NCBI GenBank assembly: GCA_035707965.1
Contig: DASSTJ010000168.1
Span: 1 to 6,935 of the forward strand
Direction: 5' to 3'
Source: DASSTJ01 sp035707965
Lineage (GTDB): Bacteria; Actinomycetota; Actinomycetes; Actinomycetales; Angustibacteraceae
Length of the DNA: 6,935 nt
The position numbers and the translations under genes were made by a program. Below are positions 1 through 5,914 of this stretch, in pieces. How positions within the stretch are numbered: position 1 is the first letter of the stretch; each line of letters starts with the position of its first letter. Below the pieces are notes generated by a model. It had not been told where the DNA came from. It worked only from the letters and a program-made list of their open reading frames with translations, and did no database searches.

Positions 1-852
1 CCGCAGCTCGAGCACGCCCGTGACGAGGCCGCCGACCGGCTGCGTCGGCTGCTCGTGCCTCGTGACCCGGACGATGACCGCGACGTCATCCTCGAGATCA
101 AGGCGGGCGAGGGCGGCGAGGAGTCGGCGCTGTTCGCGGGCGACCTGCTGCGGATGTACCTGCGCTTCGCCGAGCACCAGGGCTGGAGCACCCAGGTCCT
201 CGACAGCACGGAGTCGGACCTCGGCGGGTACAAGGACGTCGCGGTCGCCGTGAAGTCCCGGGGCACGCCGCAGGCCGGGCACGGCGTGTGGTCGCGGCTG
301 AAGTACGAGGGCGGGGTGCACCGTGTCCAGCGGGTGCCCGTCACCGAGTCGCAGGGCCGCATCCACACCTCCGCGGCAGGCGTGCTGGTCATGCCGGAGC
401 CCGACGAGACCGTCGAGCTCGACGTCCCGGCGTCCGACCTCCGCGTCGACGTGTTCCGCTCGTCCGGGCCCGGCGGGCAGAGCGTCAACACCACCGACTC
501 GGCGGTCCGCATCACCCACCTGCCGACGGGTCTCGTGGTGTCGTGCCAGAACGAGAAGAGCCAGCTGCAGAACCGGGAACAGGCGATGCGCATCCTGCGT
601 GCCCGGCTGCACGCACTGGCCGTCGAGGAGGCGGAGGCCAAGGCTTCTGCCGCTCGTCGCAGCCAGGTCCGCACCGTCGACCGGTCGGAGCGCATCCGCA
701 CGTACAACTTCCCGGAGAACCGGGTCTCCGACCACCGCACGGGTTACAAGGCGTACAACCTCGACGCCGTGCTCGACGGCGAGCTCGGTCCCGTCGTCGA
801 GTCGGCCGTGCAGGCTGACGAGGCGGCTCAGCTGGCCGCGATGGGGGAGTAG
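1..852 (+). CDS. prfA: Peptide chain release factor 1 (RF1), 5' end truncated by window
   Basis: RF1 recognises UAA and UAG in the ribosomal A site and triggers peptidyl-tRNA hydrolysis. The frame is open from base 1, giving 283 visible residues. The family is usually about 355-360 residues, so roughly 75 N-terminal residues lie upstream of the window; the GTG at 55 is internal. The stop-codon-reading tripeptide is P-V-T (337-345, in RVPVTESQGRIHTS), the P-x-T form of RF1 rather than the SPF of RF2. The catalytic GGQ is at 472-480 (SSGPGGQSVNTTDSA), and its glutamine is the target methylated by PrmC, encoded next door. The C-terminal RTYNFPENRVSDHR block is typical of class I release factors. 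The gene ends in TAG at 850-852, directly against the prmC start and in the same frame. TAG is unlike every other complete gene here, all of which end in TGA. Confidence 0.97.
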   Translation, partial: PQLEHARDEAADRLRRLLVPRDPDDDRDVILEIKAGEGGEESALFAGDLLRMYLRFAEHQGWSTQVLDSTESDLGGYKDVAVAVKSRGTPQAGHGVWSRLKYEGGVHRVQRVPVTESQGRIHTSAAGVLVMPEPDETVELDVPASDLRVDVFRSSGPGGQSVNTTDSAVRITHLPTGLVVSCQNEKSQLQNREQAMRILRARLHALAVEEAEAKASAARRSQVRTVDRSERIRTYNFPENRVSDHRTGYKAYNLDAVLDGELGPVVESAVQADEAAQLAAMGE

Positions 853-1794
853 GTGGGCGAGTCCACGCCGGGGCAGGCGGGGGCGTCGTCGGACGTCGAG
901 CCCCTCGGTGCCGCGGTGCGCCGGGCCGCGGCGGCGCTCGCGCAGGCAGGCGTGCCCAGCCCCCGCAACGACGCCGAGGAGCTGGCCGCTTTCGTGCTGG
1001 GCGTGCCCCGCGCCCAGGTGCGGACGGCCGCCGTCCGCGGCGACAGCGTGCCGCTCGGCGCCCGGTTCTCCGAGCTCGTCGCCGAACGCGCTCGACGCAC
1101 GCCGCTGCAGCACCTGACCGGGCAGGCGCCGTTCCGGGACCTCGTGCTGGACGTCGGACCCGGGGTCTTCGTGCCACGCCCGGAGACCGAGGTGGTGGCC
1201 GGCGTGGCGGTCGACGAGGCGCAGCGTCTGGTCGACCTCGGCGAGCATCCCGTCGTGGTCGACCTGTGCACCGGCAGCGCGGCCATCGCGCTGGCGGTGG
1301 CCACCGAGGCGCCGGCCAGCCGGGTGCACGCGGTCGAGCTGTCAGCCGACGCGCTCGCGTGGGCGACCCAGAACGTGCGAAGGACCGGTGCCCAGATCGA
1401 CCTGCGGCAGGGTGACGCGGCGACGGCCTTCGACGACCTCGACGGCCGCGTCGACGTCGTCGTCAGCAACCCGCCGTACATACCGCCCGGCAGCGAGCCC
1501 ACCGATCCCGAGGTGCGTGACCACGATCCCGAGGTCGCGCTCTACGGCGGAGGGCCGGACGGCCTCGCCGTGCCGGCGCTGGTCGTGGCGACGGCAGCCC
1601 GGCTCCTGCGACCCGGCGGGCTGCTCGTGATGGAGCACGCCGACGTCCAGCAGGCGACGGTCGTCACGATGGTGACCCGGGCTCGGCACGCCGGCAGGCG
1701 GGTCTGGGTCGACGTCGCGGGGCACCCGGACCTCGCTGGGCGTCCCCGCTACGTGACCGCCCGCAGGGCCCACGAGCACGGCCTGCCAAGATGA
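853..1794 (+). CDS. prmC: Peptide chain release factor N5-glutamine methyltransferase
   Basis: PrmC (HemK) is a cytoplasmic SAM-dependent enzyme that N5-methylates the GGQ glutamine of release factors, raising termination efficiency. The product is 313 residues, somewhat longer than E. coli PrmC (about 277), with about 17 extra N-terminal residues. The N-terminal substrate-binding helical domain covers roughly residues 18-95 and includes a SPRNDAEELAA-like segment. The SAM-binding Rossmann fold starts near D137, and the diagnostic catalytic motif NPPY is at N206-Y209 (1468-1479). Motif I reads DLCTGSA, where E. coli has DLGTGTG. The C-terminal DLAGRPRYVTARR is typical of the family. The GTG at 853 was chosen because it immediately follows the prfA stop and has a GGGGGAG Shine-Dalgarno at 843-849 inside the end of prfA. 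This implies translational coupling with its substrate's gene. The gene ends in TGA. Confidence 0.95.
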   Translation: MGESTPGQAGASSDVEPLGAAVRRAAAALAQAGVPSPRNDAEELAAFVLGVPRAQVRTAAVRGDSVPLGARFSELVAERARRTPLQHLTGQAPFRDLVLDVGPGVFVPRPETEVVAGVAVDEAQRLVDLGEHPVVVDLCTGSAAIALAVATEAPASRVHAVELSADALAWATQNVRRTGAQIDLRQGDAATAFDDLDGRVDVVVSNPPYIPPGSEPTDPEVRDHDPEVALYGGGPDGLAVPALVVATAARLLRPGGLLVMEHADVQQATVVTMVTRARHAGRRVWVDVAGHPDLAGRPRYVTARRAHEHGLPR

Positions 1795-1798
1795 CCGC

Positions 1799-2446
1799 GT
1801 GAGACGGTTCGACACCACGACGGACGCCGGACGGCGTACCGGTGCGCAGATCGCCGCGGACGCGGTCAGCCGCGGCGAGGTCATCGTCCTGCCGACCGAC
1901 ACCGTCTACGGCGTGGGCGCCGACGCCTTCGACCGCAAGGCCGTGGCCGCGGTACTGGCCGCCAAGGGCCGTGGCCGCGACATGCCGCCGCCCGTGCTGG
2001 TGCCCCACGTGCGCGCGCTCGACGGTCTGGCCACCCACGTACCCGCATCGGCGCGCGAGCTGGTCGCCGCGTTCTGGCCCGGCCCCCTGACCTTGGTCTG
2101 CGCGGCCCAGCCGTCGCTCGACTGGGACCTCGGCGACACCCATGGCACGGTCGCGTTGCGCATGCCCCTGCACCGGGTCGCGCTGGCAGTCCTGGAGAAG
2201 ACGGGTCCGCTCGCCGTCACGAGCGCGAACACGACCGGCTCACCGGCCGCGACGACCTGCGACGAGGCCGTCGCGATGCTGGGGGACGCCGTGAGCATCT
2301 ACCTCGATGCCGGTCCGAGCCCGTCGTCCGTGGCGTCGACGATCATCGACGTCACCGGTGACGTCCCGCGGGTGCTGCGCGCCGGGCCGCTCGCTCCGGA
2401 GCGCCTCCGCGAGGTCGTCCCCGACCTCGTGGTCCCGGCGACCTGA
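1799..2446 (+). CDS. L-threonylcarbamoyladenylate synthase (TsaC/Sua5, YrdC domain)
   Basis: The enzyme makes threonylcarbamoyl-AMP from threonine, bicarbonate and ATP. This is the first step of the t6A37 modification on ANN-decoding tRNAs. The 215 residues are essentially one YrdC domain, so this is the short TsaC-like form without the C-terminal Sua5 domain. Visible family blocks are P32-T-D-T-VYGVGADAF, the basic KGRGR at K56-R60, FWPGPLTLV (92-100), TVALRMP with R121, VTSANTTGSP (S142-A-N144) and the PSSVASTIIDV block (175-185). The start is GTG at 1799, four bases after the prmC stop. No convincing Shine-Dalgarno precedes it, so coupling to prmC translation is likely. A YrdC-family gene in this place after prmC is common in Actinobacteria, as in M. 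tuberculosis Rv1301. Names in use are tsaC, sua5 or ywlC; I leave the symbol blank because usage varies. Confidence 0.93.
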   Translation: MRRFDTTTDAGRRTGAQIAADAVSRGEVIVLPTDTVYGVGADAFDRKAVAAVLAAKGRGRDMPPPVLVPHVRALDGLATHVPASARELVAAFWPGPLTLVCAAQPSLDWDLGDTHGTVALRMPLHRVALAVLEKTGPLAVTSANTTGSPAATTCDEAVAMLGDAVSIYLDAGPSPSSVASTIIDVTGDVPRVLRAGPLAPERLREVVPDLVVPAT

Positions 2447-2480
2447 TCCCGTCGGCCGACCGGCAGGGTCCAGCGAACGG

Positions 2481-2495
2481 TAGAGGCAATAGAGT
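2481..2495 (+). promoter_or_regulatory. Possible -10 region for glyA
   Basis: The 84-base gap between tsaC and glyA is less GC-rich than its surroundings around 2472-2500. It carries two TANNN(G/T) hexamers spaced 9 bases apart, TAGAGG at 2481-2486 and TAGAGT at 2490-2495. The second fits the loose actinobacterial -10 pattern TANNNT and would give a leader of about 30 bases. No TTGAC-like -35 lies at the right distance, so this is only a candidate. The gene could equally be transcribed from upstream. Confidence 0.22.
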
Positions 2496-2517
2496 GGCAA
2501 CGCCAGCCGTCCGACGC

Positions 2518-2525
2518 GGGAGAGA
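2518..2525 (+). promoter_or_regulatory. glyA ribosome binding site
   Basis: GGGAGAGA ends five bases before the ATG at 2531. It is a clear purine-rich Shine-Dalgarno that fixes the glyA start. It contrasts with tsaC upstream, which lacks one, and suggests that glyA is translated independently. Confidence 0.6.
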
Positions 2526-2530
2526 CGCAC

Positions 2531-3808
2531 ATGAGCGACACGTTCTGGGGTCCTGACTTCGACGCCCTCAAGCAGGAGGACCCGGAGATCGCAGACGTCC
2601 TGCTGTCCGAGCTCGACCGCCTGCGCAGCGGCCTGCAGCTCATCGCCAGCGAGAACTTCACCTCGCCGGCCGTCCTCGCGGCGCTCGGCTCGACGCTGAG
2701 CAACAAGTACGCCGAGGGCTACCCCGGACGGCGGTACTACGGCGGCTGCTCCGAGGTCGACAAGGCCGAGCAGATCGGCATCGAGCGCGCCAAGGAGCTG
2801 TTCGGCGCGGAGCACGCCAACCTGCAGCCGCACTCGGGCGCGAGCGCGAACATCGCGACCTACGCCGCCTTCTGCGCGCCGGGCGACACGGTGCTCGCCA
2901 TGAGCCTGCCGCACGGGGGTCACCTCACTCACGGTGCGAAGGTGTCGTTCAGCGGCAAGTGGTTCAACGCCGTCCACTACGGGGTCGACCCGACCACCGA
3001 AGACATCGACTACGAGCAGATGCGCTCGCTCGCGCGGGAGCACCAGCCGAAGATGATCATCTGCGGTGGGTCGGCGATCCCGCGGCTCATCGACTTCCAG
3101 GCCTTCCGTGACGTGTGCGACGAGGTCGGCGCGATCATGATGGTCGACGCGGCGCACTTCATCGGCCTCGTGGCCGGCAAGGCGATCCCGAGCCCCGTGC
3201 CCCTCGCCGACGTCGTCACCTTTACCACGCACAAGGTCCTGCGCGGGCCGCGCGGCGGCATGATCGTCTGCAAGGCGGAGCACGCCGCGAAGATCGACAA
3301 GGCCGTGTTCCCCATGATGCAGGGCGGGCCGCTCATGCACGCGGTGGCGGCCAAGGCCGTCAACCTCAAGGAGTGCATGACCCCGCAGTACCAGGAGTAC
3401 GCGCAGCGGGTGATCGACAACGCCCGGGCCCTGACGGCCGGCCTGCAGCAGCAGGGCATGCGGCCGGTGACGGGCGGCACCGACACGCACCTGGCCCTGC
3501 TCGACCTCCAGGGCATCGGCGTCAGCGGTAAGGACGCCGAGGCCCGCTGCGACGCGGCCGGCATCGTGCTGAACAAGAACGCGATCCCCAACGACCCGCA
3601 GCCGCCGAGCATCGCGTCCGGCATCCGGGTGGGCAGCCCGTCGGTCACGACGCAGGGCATGACGCCGGAGCAGATGGGCACCATCGCACAGCTGATCGGC
3701 CGGGCCGTCAAGGACACGGACGGCGATCCCGAGGGCGCGGTGGCGCGCGAGATCCGCTCCCAGGTGCAGGAGCTGGTCGAGGCGTTCCCCGCGTACCCAC
3801 GTGCGTGA
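2531..3808 (+). CDS. glyA: Serine hydroxymethyltransferase
   Basis: This cytoplasmic, PLP-dependent fold-type I enzyme interconverts serine plus tetrahydrofolate with glycine plus 5,10-methylene-tetrahydrofolate. The 425 residues match the family length. Landmarks in order are LIASENFTS near 37-45, NKYAEGYPGRRYYGG near 58-72, QPHSGASAN near 98-106, the PLP-ring region DAAHFIGLVAG, the Schiff-base lysine K235 in TTHKVLRGPRGG (lysine codon 3233-3235), and a C-terminal GIRVGSPSVTTQGM block. Several blocks depart from the E. coli-like consensus: VDAAHFIGLVAG replaces VDMAHIAGLVAAG, and THKVLRGPRGG replaces THKTLRGPRGG. This fits, from memory, the SHMT type found at this locus in Streptomyces-like genomes, so a second glyA elsewhere in the genome is possible. 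The start is ATG with a good ribosome binding site. The 3' end overlaps wecA by 8 bases, so the two are translationally coupled. Confidence 0.96.
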   Translation: MSDTFWGPDFDALKQEDPEIADVLLSELDRLRSGLQLIASENFTSPAVLAALGSTLSNKYAEGYPGRRYYGGCSEVDKAEQIGIERAKELFGAEHANLQPHSGASANIATYAAFCAPGDTVLAMSLPHGGHLTHGAKVSFSGKWFNAVHYGVDPTTEDIDYEQMRSLAREHQPKMIICGGSAIPRLIDFQAFRDVCDEVGAIMMVDAAHFIGLVAGKAIPSPVPLADVVTFTTHKVLRGPRGGMIVCKAEHAAKIDKAVFPMMQGGPLMHAVAAKAVNLKECMTPQYQEYAQRVIDNARALTAGLQQQGMRPVTGGTDTHLALLDLQGIGVSGKDAEARCDAAGIVLNKNAIPNDPQPPSIASGIRVGSPSVTTQGMTPEQMGTIAQLIGRAVKDTDGDPEGAVAREIRSQVQELVEAFPAYPRA

Positions 3809-4916
3809 GTACCTCTTCGTCCTGATCTTCGCGGCGGCGGCCAGCTTCACGCTGACGCCGCTGGTCCGTGGCGCCGCGGTCCGCTTCGGCGCGCTCACGC
3901 CCGTCCGCGACCGTGACGTGCACGCGTCACCGATCCCGCGGTTGGGAGGCATCGCGATGTTCGGCGGTTTCGTCGTGGCGCTGTTCGTCGCGTCGCACCT
4001 GCGGTTCCTCTCGGGCGTCTCCCGTGACTCCACCGACCTGCGCGCGGTGCTGAGCGGCGCCGCGCTGGTGTGCCTGCTGGGGGTCGTCGACGACCTGTGG
4101 ACCCTGGACGCCGTGACGAAGCTGGCCGGGCAGGTGCTGGCCGCGGGCGTCATGGTCGTGCAGGGGGTGCAGCTCGTCTCGCTGCCGGTGGTGGTGACGA
4201 CGATCCTGCCGACGCCGGTGCTCGTGACGATCACGGTGCTGCTCGTCGTCGTCACGATGAACGCGGTGAACTTCGTGGACGGCCTCGACGGGCTCGCCGC
4301 CGGCATCGTCGGCATCTCGGCGACGGCGTTCTTCGCGTACTCCTACTCGATCTCCAAGGACTACGCGCCGAACGTGTTCTCGGTCTCGTCGCTGGTGGCG
4401 GCCTCGCTGATCGGCTGCTGCCTGGGGTTCCTGCCGCACAACTTCAACCCGGCACGGATCTTCATGGGCGACAGCGGCTCGATGCTGCTCGGCCTGCTGC
4501 TGTCGGCGGCCACGATCTCGCTGGTCGGCAACATCGACCCGTCGACCCTGACCGGGGGTCAGCTGCCGGCCGGCGCGCTCTACCTCTTCCCGCTGCTGGT
4601 GCCCGCGGCCGTGCTGGTCGTGCCGTTCCTCGATCTCGTGCTCGCCGTGGTGCGGCGCACGAGGGCCGGACGGCGACCGTGGCACCCCGACGCCCAGCAC
4701 CTGCACCACCAGCTGCTGGGCCTCGGCCTCAGCCACGCCCGGGCGGTCATGGCCCTGTACCTGTGGACCGCGATGGTCGCGATCGGCGCGGCCGGCTTTG
4801 CGGTGCTGCCCACGTCGTGGGCGGTGGCGATCGTGCTGCTGTTCGGCGTGCTCGCGGTCGGCTTCACGCTGCCCCGCGCGCGCATCGGGCTGGCCTCGCA
4901 CACCGGACGCTTGTGA
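3801..4916 (+). CDS. wecA: Polyprenyl-phosphate GlcNAc-1-phosphate transferase (WecA/TagO/MraY superfamily)
   Basis: This integral membrane enzyme moves a sugar-1-phosphate, most likely GlcNAc-1-P from UDP-GlcNAc, onto undecaprenyl or decaprenyl phosphate. That step starts a cell-wall glycopolymer or its linkage unit: arabinogalactan in mycobacteria (Rv1302 at the same locus), teichoic-acid-like polymers in other Gram-positives. The 371 residues form about 10-11 hydrophobic helices. Superfamily motifs are visible: the Mg-binding pair D97-D98 in GVVDDLWTLD, NAVNFVDGLDG (154-164, with D160 and D163), PARIFMGDSG (217-226, with D224), and the cytoplasmic HLHH (300-303), which marks the WecA/TagO side rather than MraY. 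The GTG at 3801 lies inside the end of glyA, with 8 bases of overlap. The gene ends in tandem stops TGA TAG, and the first stop is embedded in a palindrome (4909-4930). Sugar specificity cannot be read from the sequence alone. Confidence 0.93.
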   Translation: MREYLFVLIFAAAASFTLTPLVRGAAVRFGALTPVRDRDVHASPIPRLGGIAMFGGFVVALFVASHLRFLSGVSRDSTDLRAVLSGAALVCLLGVVDDLWTLDAVTKLAGQVLAAGVMVVQGVQLVSLPVVVTTILPTPVLVTITVLLVVVTMNAVNFVDGLDGLAAGIVGISATAFFAYSYSISKDYAPNVFSVSSLVAASLIGCCLGFLPHNFNPARIFMGDSGSMLLGLLLSAATISLVGNIDPSTLTGGQLPAGALYLFPLLVPAAVLVVPFLDLVLAVVRRTRAGRRPWHPDAQHLHHQLLGLGLSHARAVMALYLWTAMVAIGAAGFAVLPTSWAVAIVLLFGVLAVGFTLPRARIGLASHTGRL

Positions 4917-4930
4917 TAGCATTCACAAGC
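4909..4930 (+). promoter_or_regulatory. CRP/GlxR-like operator palindrome with embedded extended -10
   Basis: A perfect inverted repeat, GCTTGTGA-TAGCAT-TCACAAGC (8-base arms, 6-base spacer), spans the wecA stop. It contains TGTGA-N6-TCACA exactly, the consensus half-sites of the CRP family (E. coli CRP, M. tuberculosis Rv3676, C. glutamicum GlxR). The spacer TAGCAT at 4917-4922 fits a TANNNT -10 hexamer, and TGA just before it gives the extended -10 form TGN-TANNNT. A start site near 4929 would be about 100 bases upstream of the atpI-like gene. If that promoter is real, a CRP-like protein bound here would cover the -10. If transcription starts farther downstream, the same site could activate. 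The stretch 4911-4950 is the most AT-rich visible in this part of the window, as expected for regulatory DNA. Confidence 0.55.
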
Positions 4931-5028
4931 AGCGTTCACCTTTTCTTCACAGAGGTCCTGGGCCGTGGTTCTGGGCCTGGTGCCCGCGCTCAGACCCCCG
5001 CTCCCTGCGACCCAGAGGTGCTCCGGTG

Positions 5029-5508
5029 ATGGCCACGGACCGACGTCCGACCACGACCCCGCCGGCTGCTCTCGGCACCGCCGAGCAGTTCAGCGCGATG
5101 CTGCGCGGGTCCGCCGTGCCGACCATCGCGGCCGCTGTGGCGTGTGTTGTCCTCGCCGTGGTGATGGCGGGAGGCAAAGGCGCCTGGTCGGCTGCGCTCG
5201 GCGCGGCGCTGGTCGTCGTGTTCTTCTCGCTCAGCCTGCTGGTGATGAAGCGCACCGCCGCGTGGGACCCCACTGCCGTCATGGGCGTCGTGCTCGGCAC
5301 CTACACCGCCAAGATCATCGCGCTCGGCGTCGCCATGGTGCTGCTGCGGGACGCCACGTGGCTGTCGGGCCAGGCGCTGGCGCTGACCGTCATCGTCTGC
5401 ACCGTGGTGTGGCTGGCGTTCGAGATGCGGGCGTTCACGCGCCTGCGCGTTCTGGTGTCGCCGGGCGCGGAGAACACCGAGCTGGACGCCGGCGAGGGCG
5501 GCCAGTGA
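5029..5508 (+). CDS. atpI: AtpI-like membrane protein (ATP synthase protein I family)
   Basis: The product is a 159-residue membrane protein with four predicted helices (about 29-48, 52-72, 82-106 and 114-133), a polar Pro/Thr-rich N-terminus and an acidic C-tail. It sits where AtpI-like proteins are found ahead of atpB (compare M. tuberculosis Rv1303). AtpI proteins are accessory to F1F0: in some bacteria they help c-ring assembly, and with AtpZ in alkaliphilic Bacillus they affect Mg uptake. Sequence similarity within this family is low, so the name rests on length, four-helix topology and position. The start is ATG 5029, with AGAGG at 5014-5018 ten bases away. The GTG just before it (5026) is in frame, has a 7-base spacing and is a real alternative adding one residue. 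The gene ends in tandem TGA TGA (5506-5511). Confidence 0.8.
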   Translation: MATDRRPTTTPPAALGTAEQFSAMLRGSAVPTIAAAVACVVLAVVMAGGKGAWSAALGAALVVVFFSLSLLVMKRTAAWDPTAVMGVVLGTYTAKIIALGVAMVLLRDATWLSGQALALTVIVCTVVWLAFEMRAFTRLRVLVSPGAENTELDAGEGGQ

Positions 5509-5525
5509 TGACGACTTGTTACCGT

Positions 5526-5529
5526 GGAG
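5526..5529 (+). promoter_or_regulatory. Ribosome binding site deciding the atpZ-like start
   Basis: GGAG lies six bases upstream of ATG 5536. An in-frame GTG at 5524 overlaps this GGAG and has no Shine-Dalgarno of its own upstream. The ATG is therefore the better start, giving 78 residues rather than 82. Confidence 0.55.
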
Positions 5530-5535
5530 CACGCC

Positions 5536-5772
5536 ATGCCGCAGCCGCCCCAGAAGCCCCCGCCGCCGCCGAACGGCCGACCCCAGTCCTCGCGAGAGTC
5601 GGACGACGCCTGGCGGGCGTTCGCGTACCTGCTGACCGGCCCGTTCACGTTCGGCGGCATCGGCTGGTTGATCGACCGCTGGGCGGGTACCGGGTGGCTG
5701 CTGCCCGTCGGCATCGTCGGGGGGATGGCCCTGTCGTTGTACCTGATCTGGTTCAGGTACGGTACCCACTGA
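5536..5772 (+). CDS. AtpZ-like small membrane protein (AtpZ/AtpI family)
   Basis: The 78-residue protein has a Pro-rich hydrophilic N-terminus (residues 1-19, including five prolines in a row at 8-12) and a two-helix hairpin at about 29-47 and 54-73. The hairpin carries GGIGWLIDRWAGT, followed by a glycine-rich second helix. This G-x-G...D...GT pattern matches the AtpZ family (putative F1F0 accessory, Pfam ATPase_gene1). AtpZ is encoded ahead of atpB in many operons, and in an alkaliphilic Bacillus it has been linked with AtpI to Mg/Ca transport. The exact role in Actinobacteria is not settled. The gene lies 27 bases after the atpI-like gene and 142 before atpB, so it is probably co-transcribed with both. 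The family call is based on topology, motif and context. Confidence 0.78.
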   Translation: MPQPPQKPPPPPNGRPQSSRESDDAWRAFAYLLTGPFTFGGIGWLIDRWAGTGWLLPVGIVGGMALSLYLIWFRYGTH

Positions 5773-5842
5773 CCCCGGAGCCGTTCGCCCGAGGCGCTGT
5801 GGCGCGCCCTCCTCGTGAGGCCACGCACCGCCTGACTGGAGC

Positions 5843-5860
5843 CGACAGCCTCGGCTGTCG
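5843..5860 (+). other. Hairpin in the atpB leader
   Basis: CGACAGCC-TC-GGCTGTCG is a perfect 8-base inverted repeat with a 2-base centre; in RNA it would be 7 pairs closing a CUCG loop. No T-tract follows, so it is not a standard intrinsic terminator. It ends 42 bases before the atpB ribosome binding site and could be a stabilising, processing or protein-binding element. Confidence 0.45.
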
Positions 5861-5902
5861 CCACCTCAGCACGACCCCACGACCTGTCGTTGACCTGTCC
5901 GC

Positions 5903-5909
5903 GGAGGAG
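5903..5909 (+). promoter_or_regulatory. Strong atpB ribosome binding site
   Basis: GGAGGAG is a near-perfect Shine-Dalgarno. It stands five bases before GTG 5915 and settles that start despite the non-ATG codon. It is the strongest ribosome binding site in the window, as expected for a major F0 subunit. Confidence 0.7.
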
Positions 5910-5914
5910 AACCT

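Larger units (their letters stand above)
5773..5914 (+). other. 142-base leader between atpZ-like gene and atpB
   Basis: I find no gene here. The stretch holds a perfect hairpin at 5843-5860 (listed separately). A weaker nested structure lies at 5799-5824, with an inner CCTC-GT-GAGG and outer GTGG/CCAC, and the 8-base palindrome GGCGCGCC is at 5801-5808. The strong atpB ribosome binding site is at the 3' end. No clear -35/-10 pair was seen. For adjacent genes of one operon this is a long spacer, which suggests RNA-level control or processing. Confidence 0.4.

Noticed and set aside
2451..2460. Palindrome GTCGGCCGAC just after tsaC
   Set aside because: A 10-base GC palindrome is expected often by chance at this base composition. 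It has no loop and no T-run, so I see no case for a terminator or operator.
2240..4315. A 691-residue open frame on the - strand spanning tsaC, glyA and wecA
   Set aside because: It lies wholly opposite well-supported genes. Its translation is Arg/Thr/Ala/His-rich with no recognisable domain, as expected where very high GC removes stop codons from the antisense of real genes.
4909..4947. Intrinsic terminator after wecA
   Set aside because: The 8-base stem is only half GC, and the T-rich run (4941-4947) begins 10 bases after the stem rather than directly after it. The exact TGTGA-N6-TCACA pattern is better explained as an operator. A weak terminator effect is not excluded.
5801..5808. GGCGCGCC, and GGCCGGCC at 6708-6715, as special sites
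   Set aside because: Short all-GC palindromes are common in such GC-rich DNA, and nothing links these two to a function.
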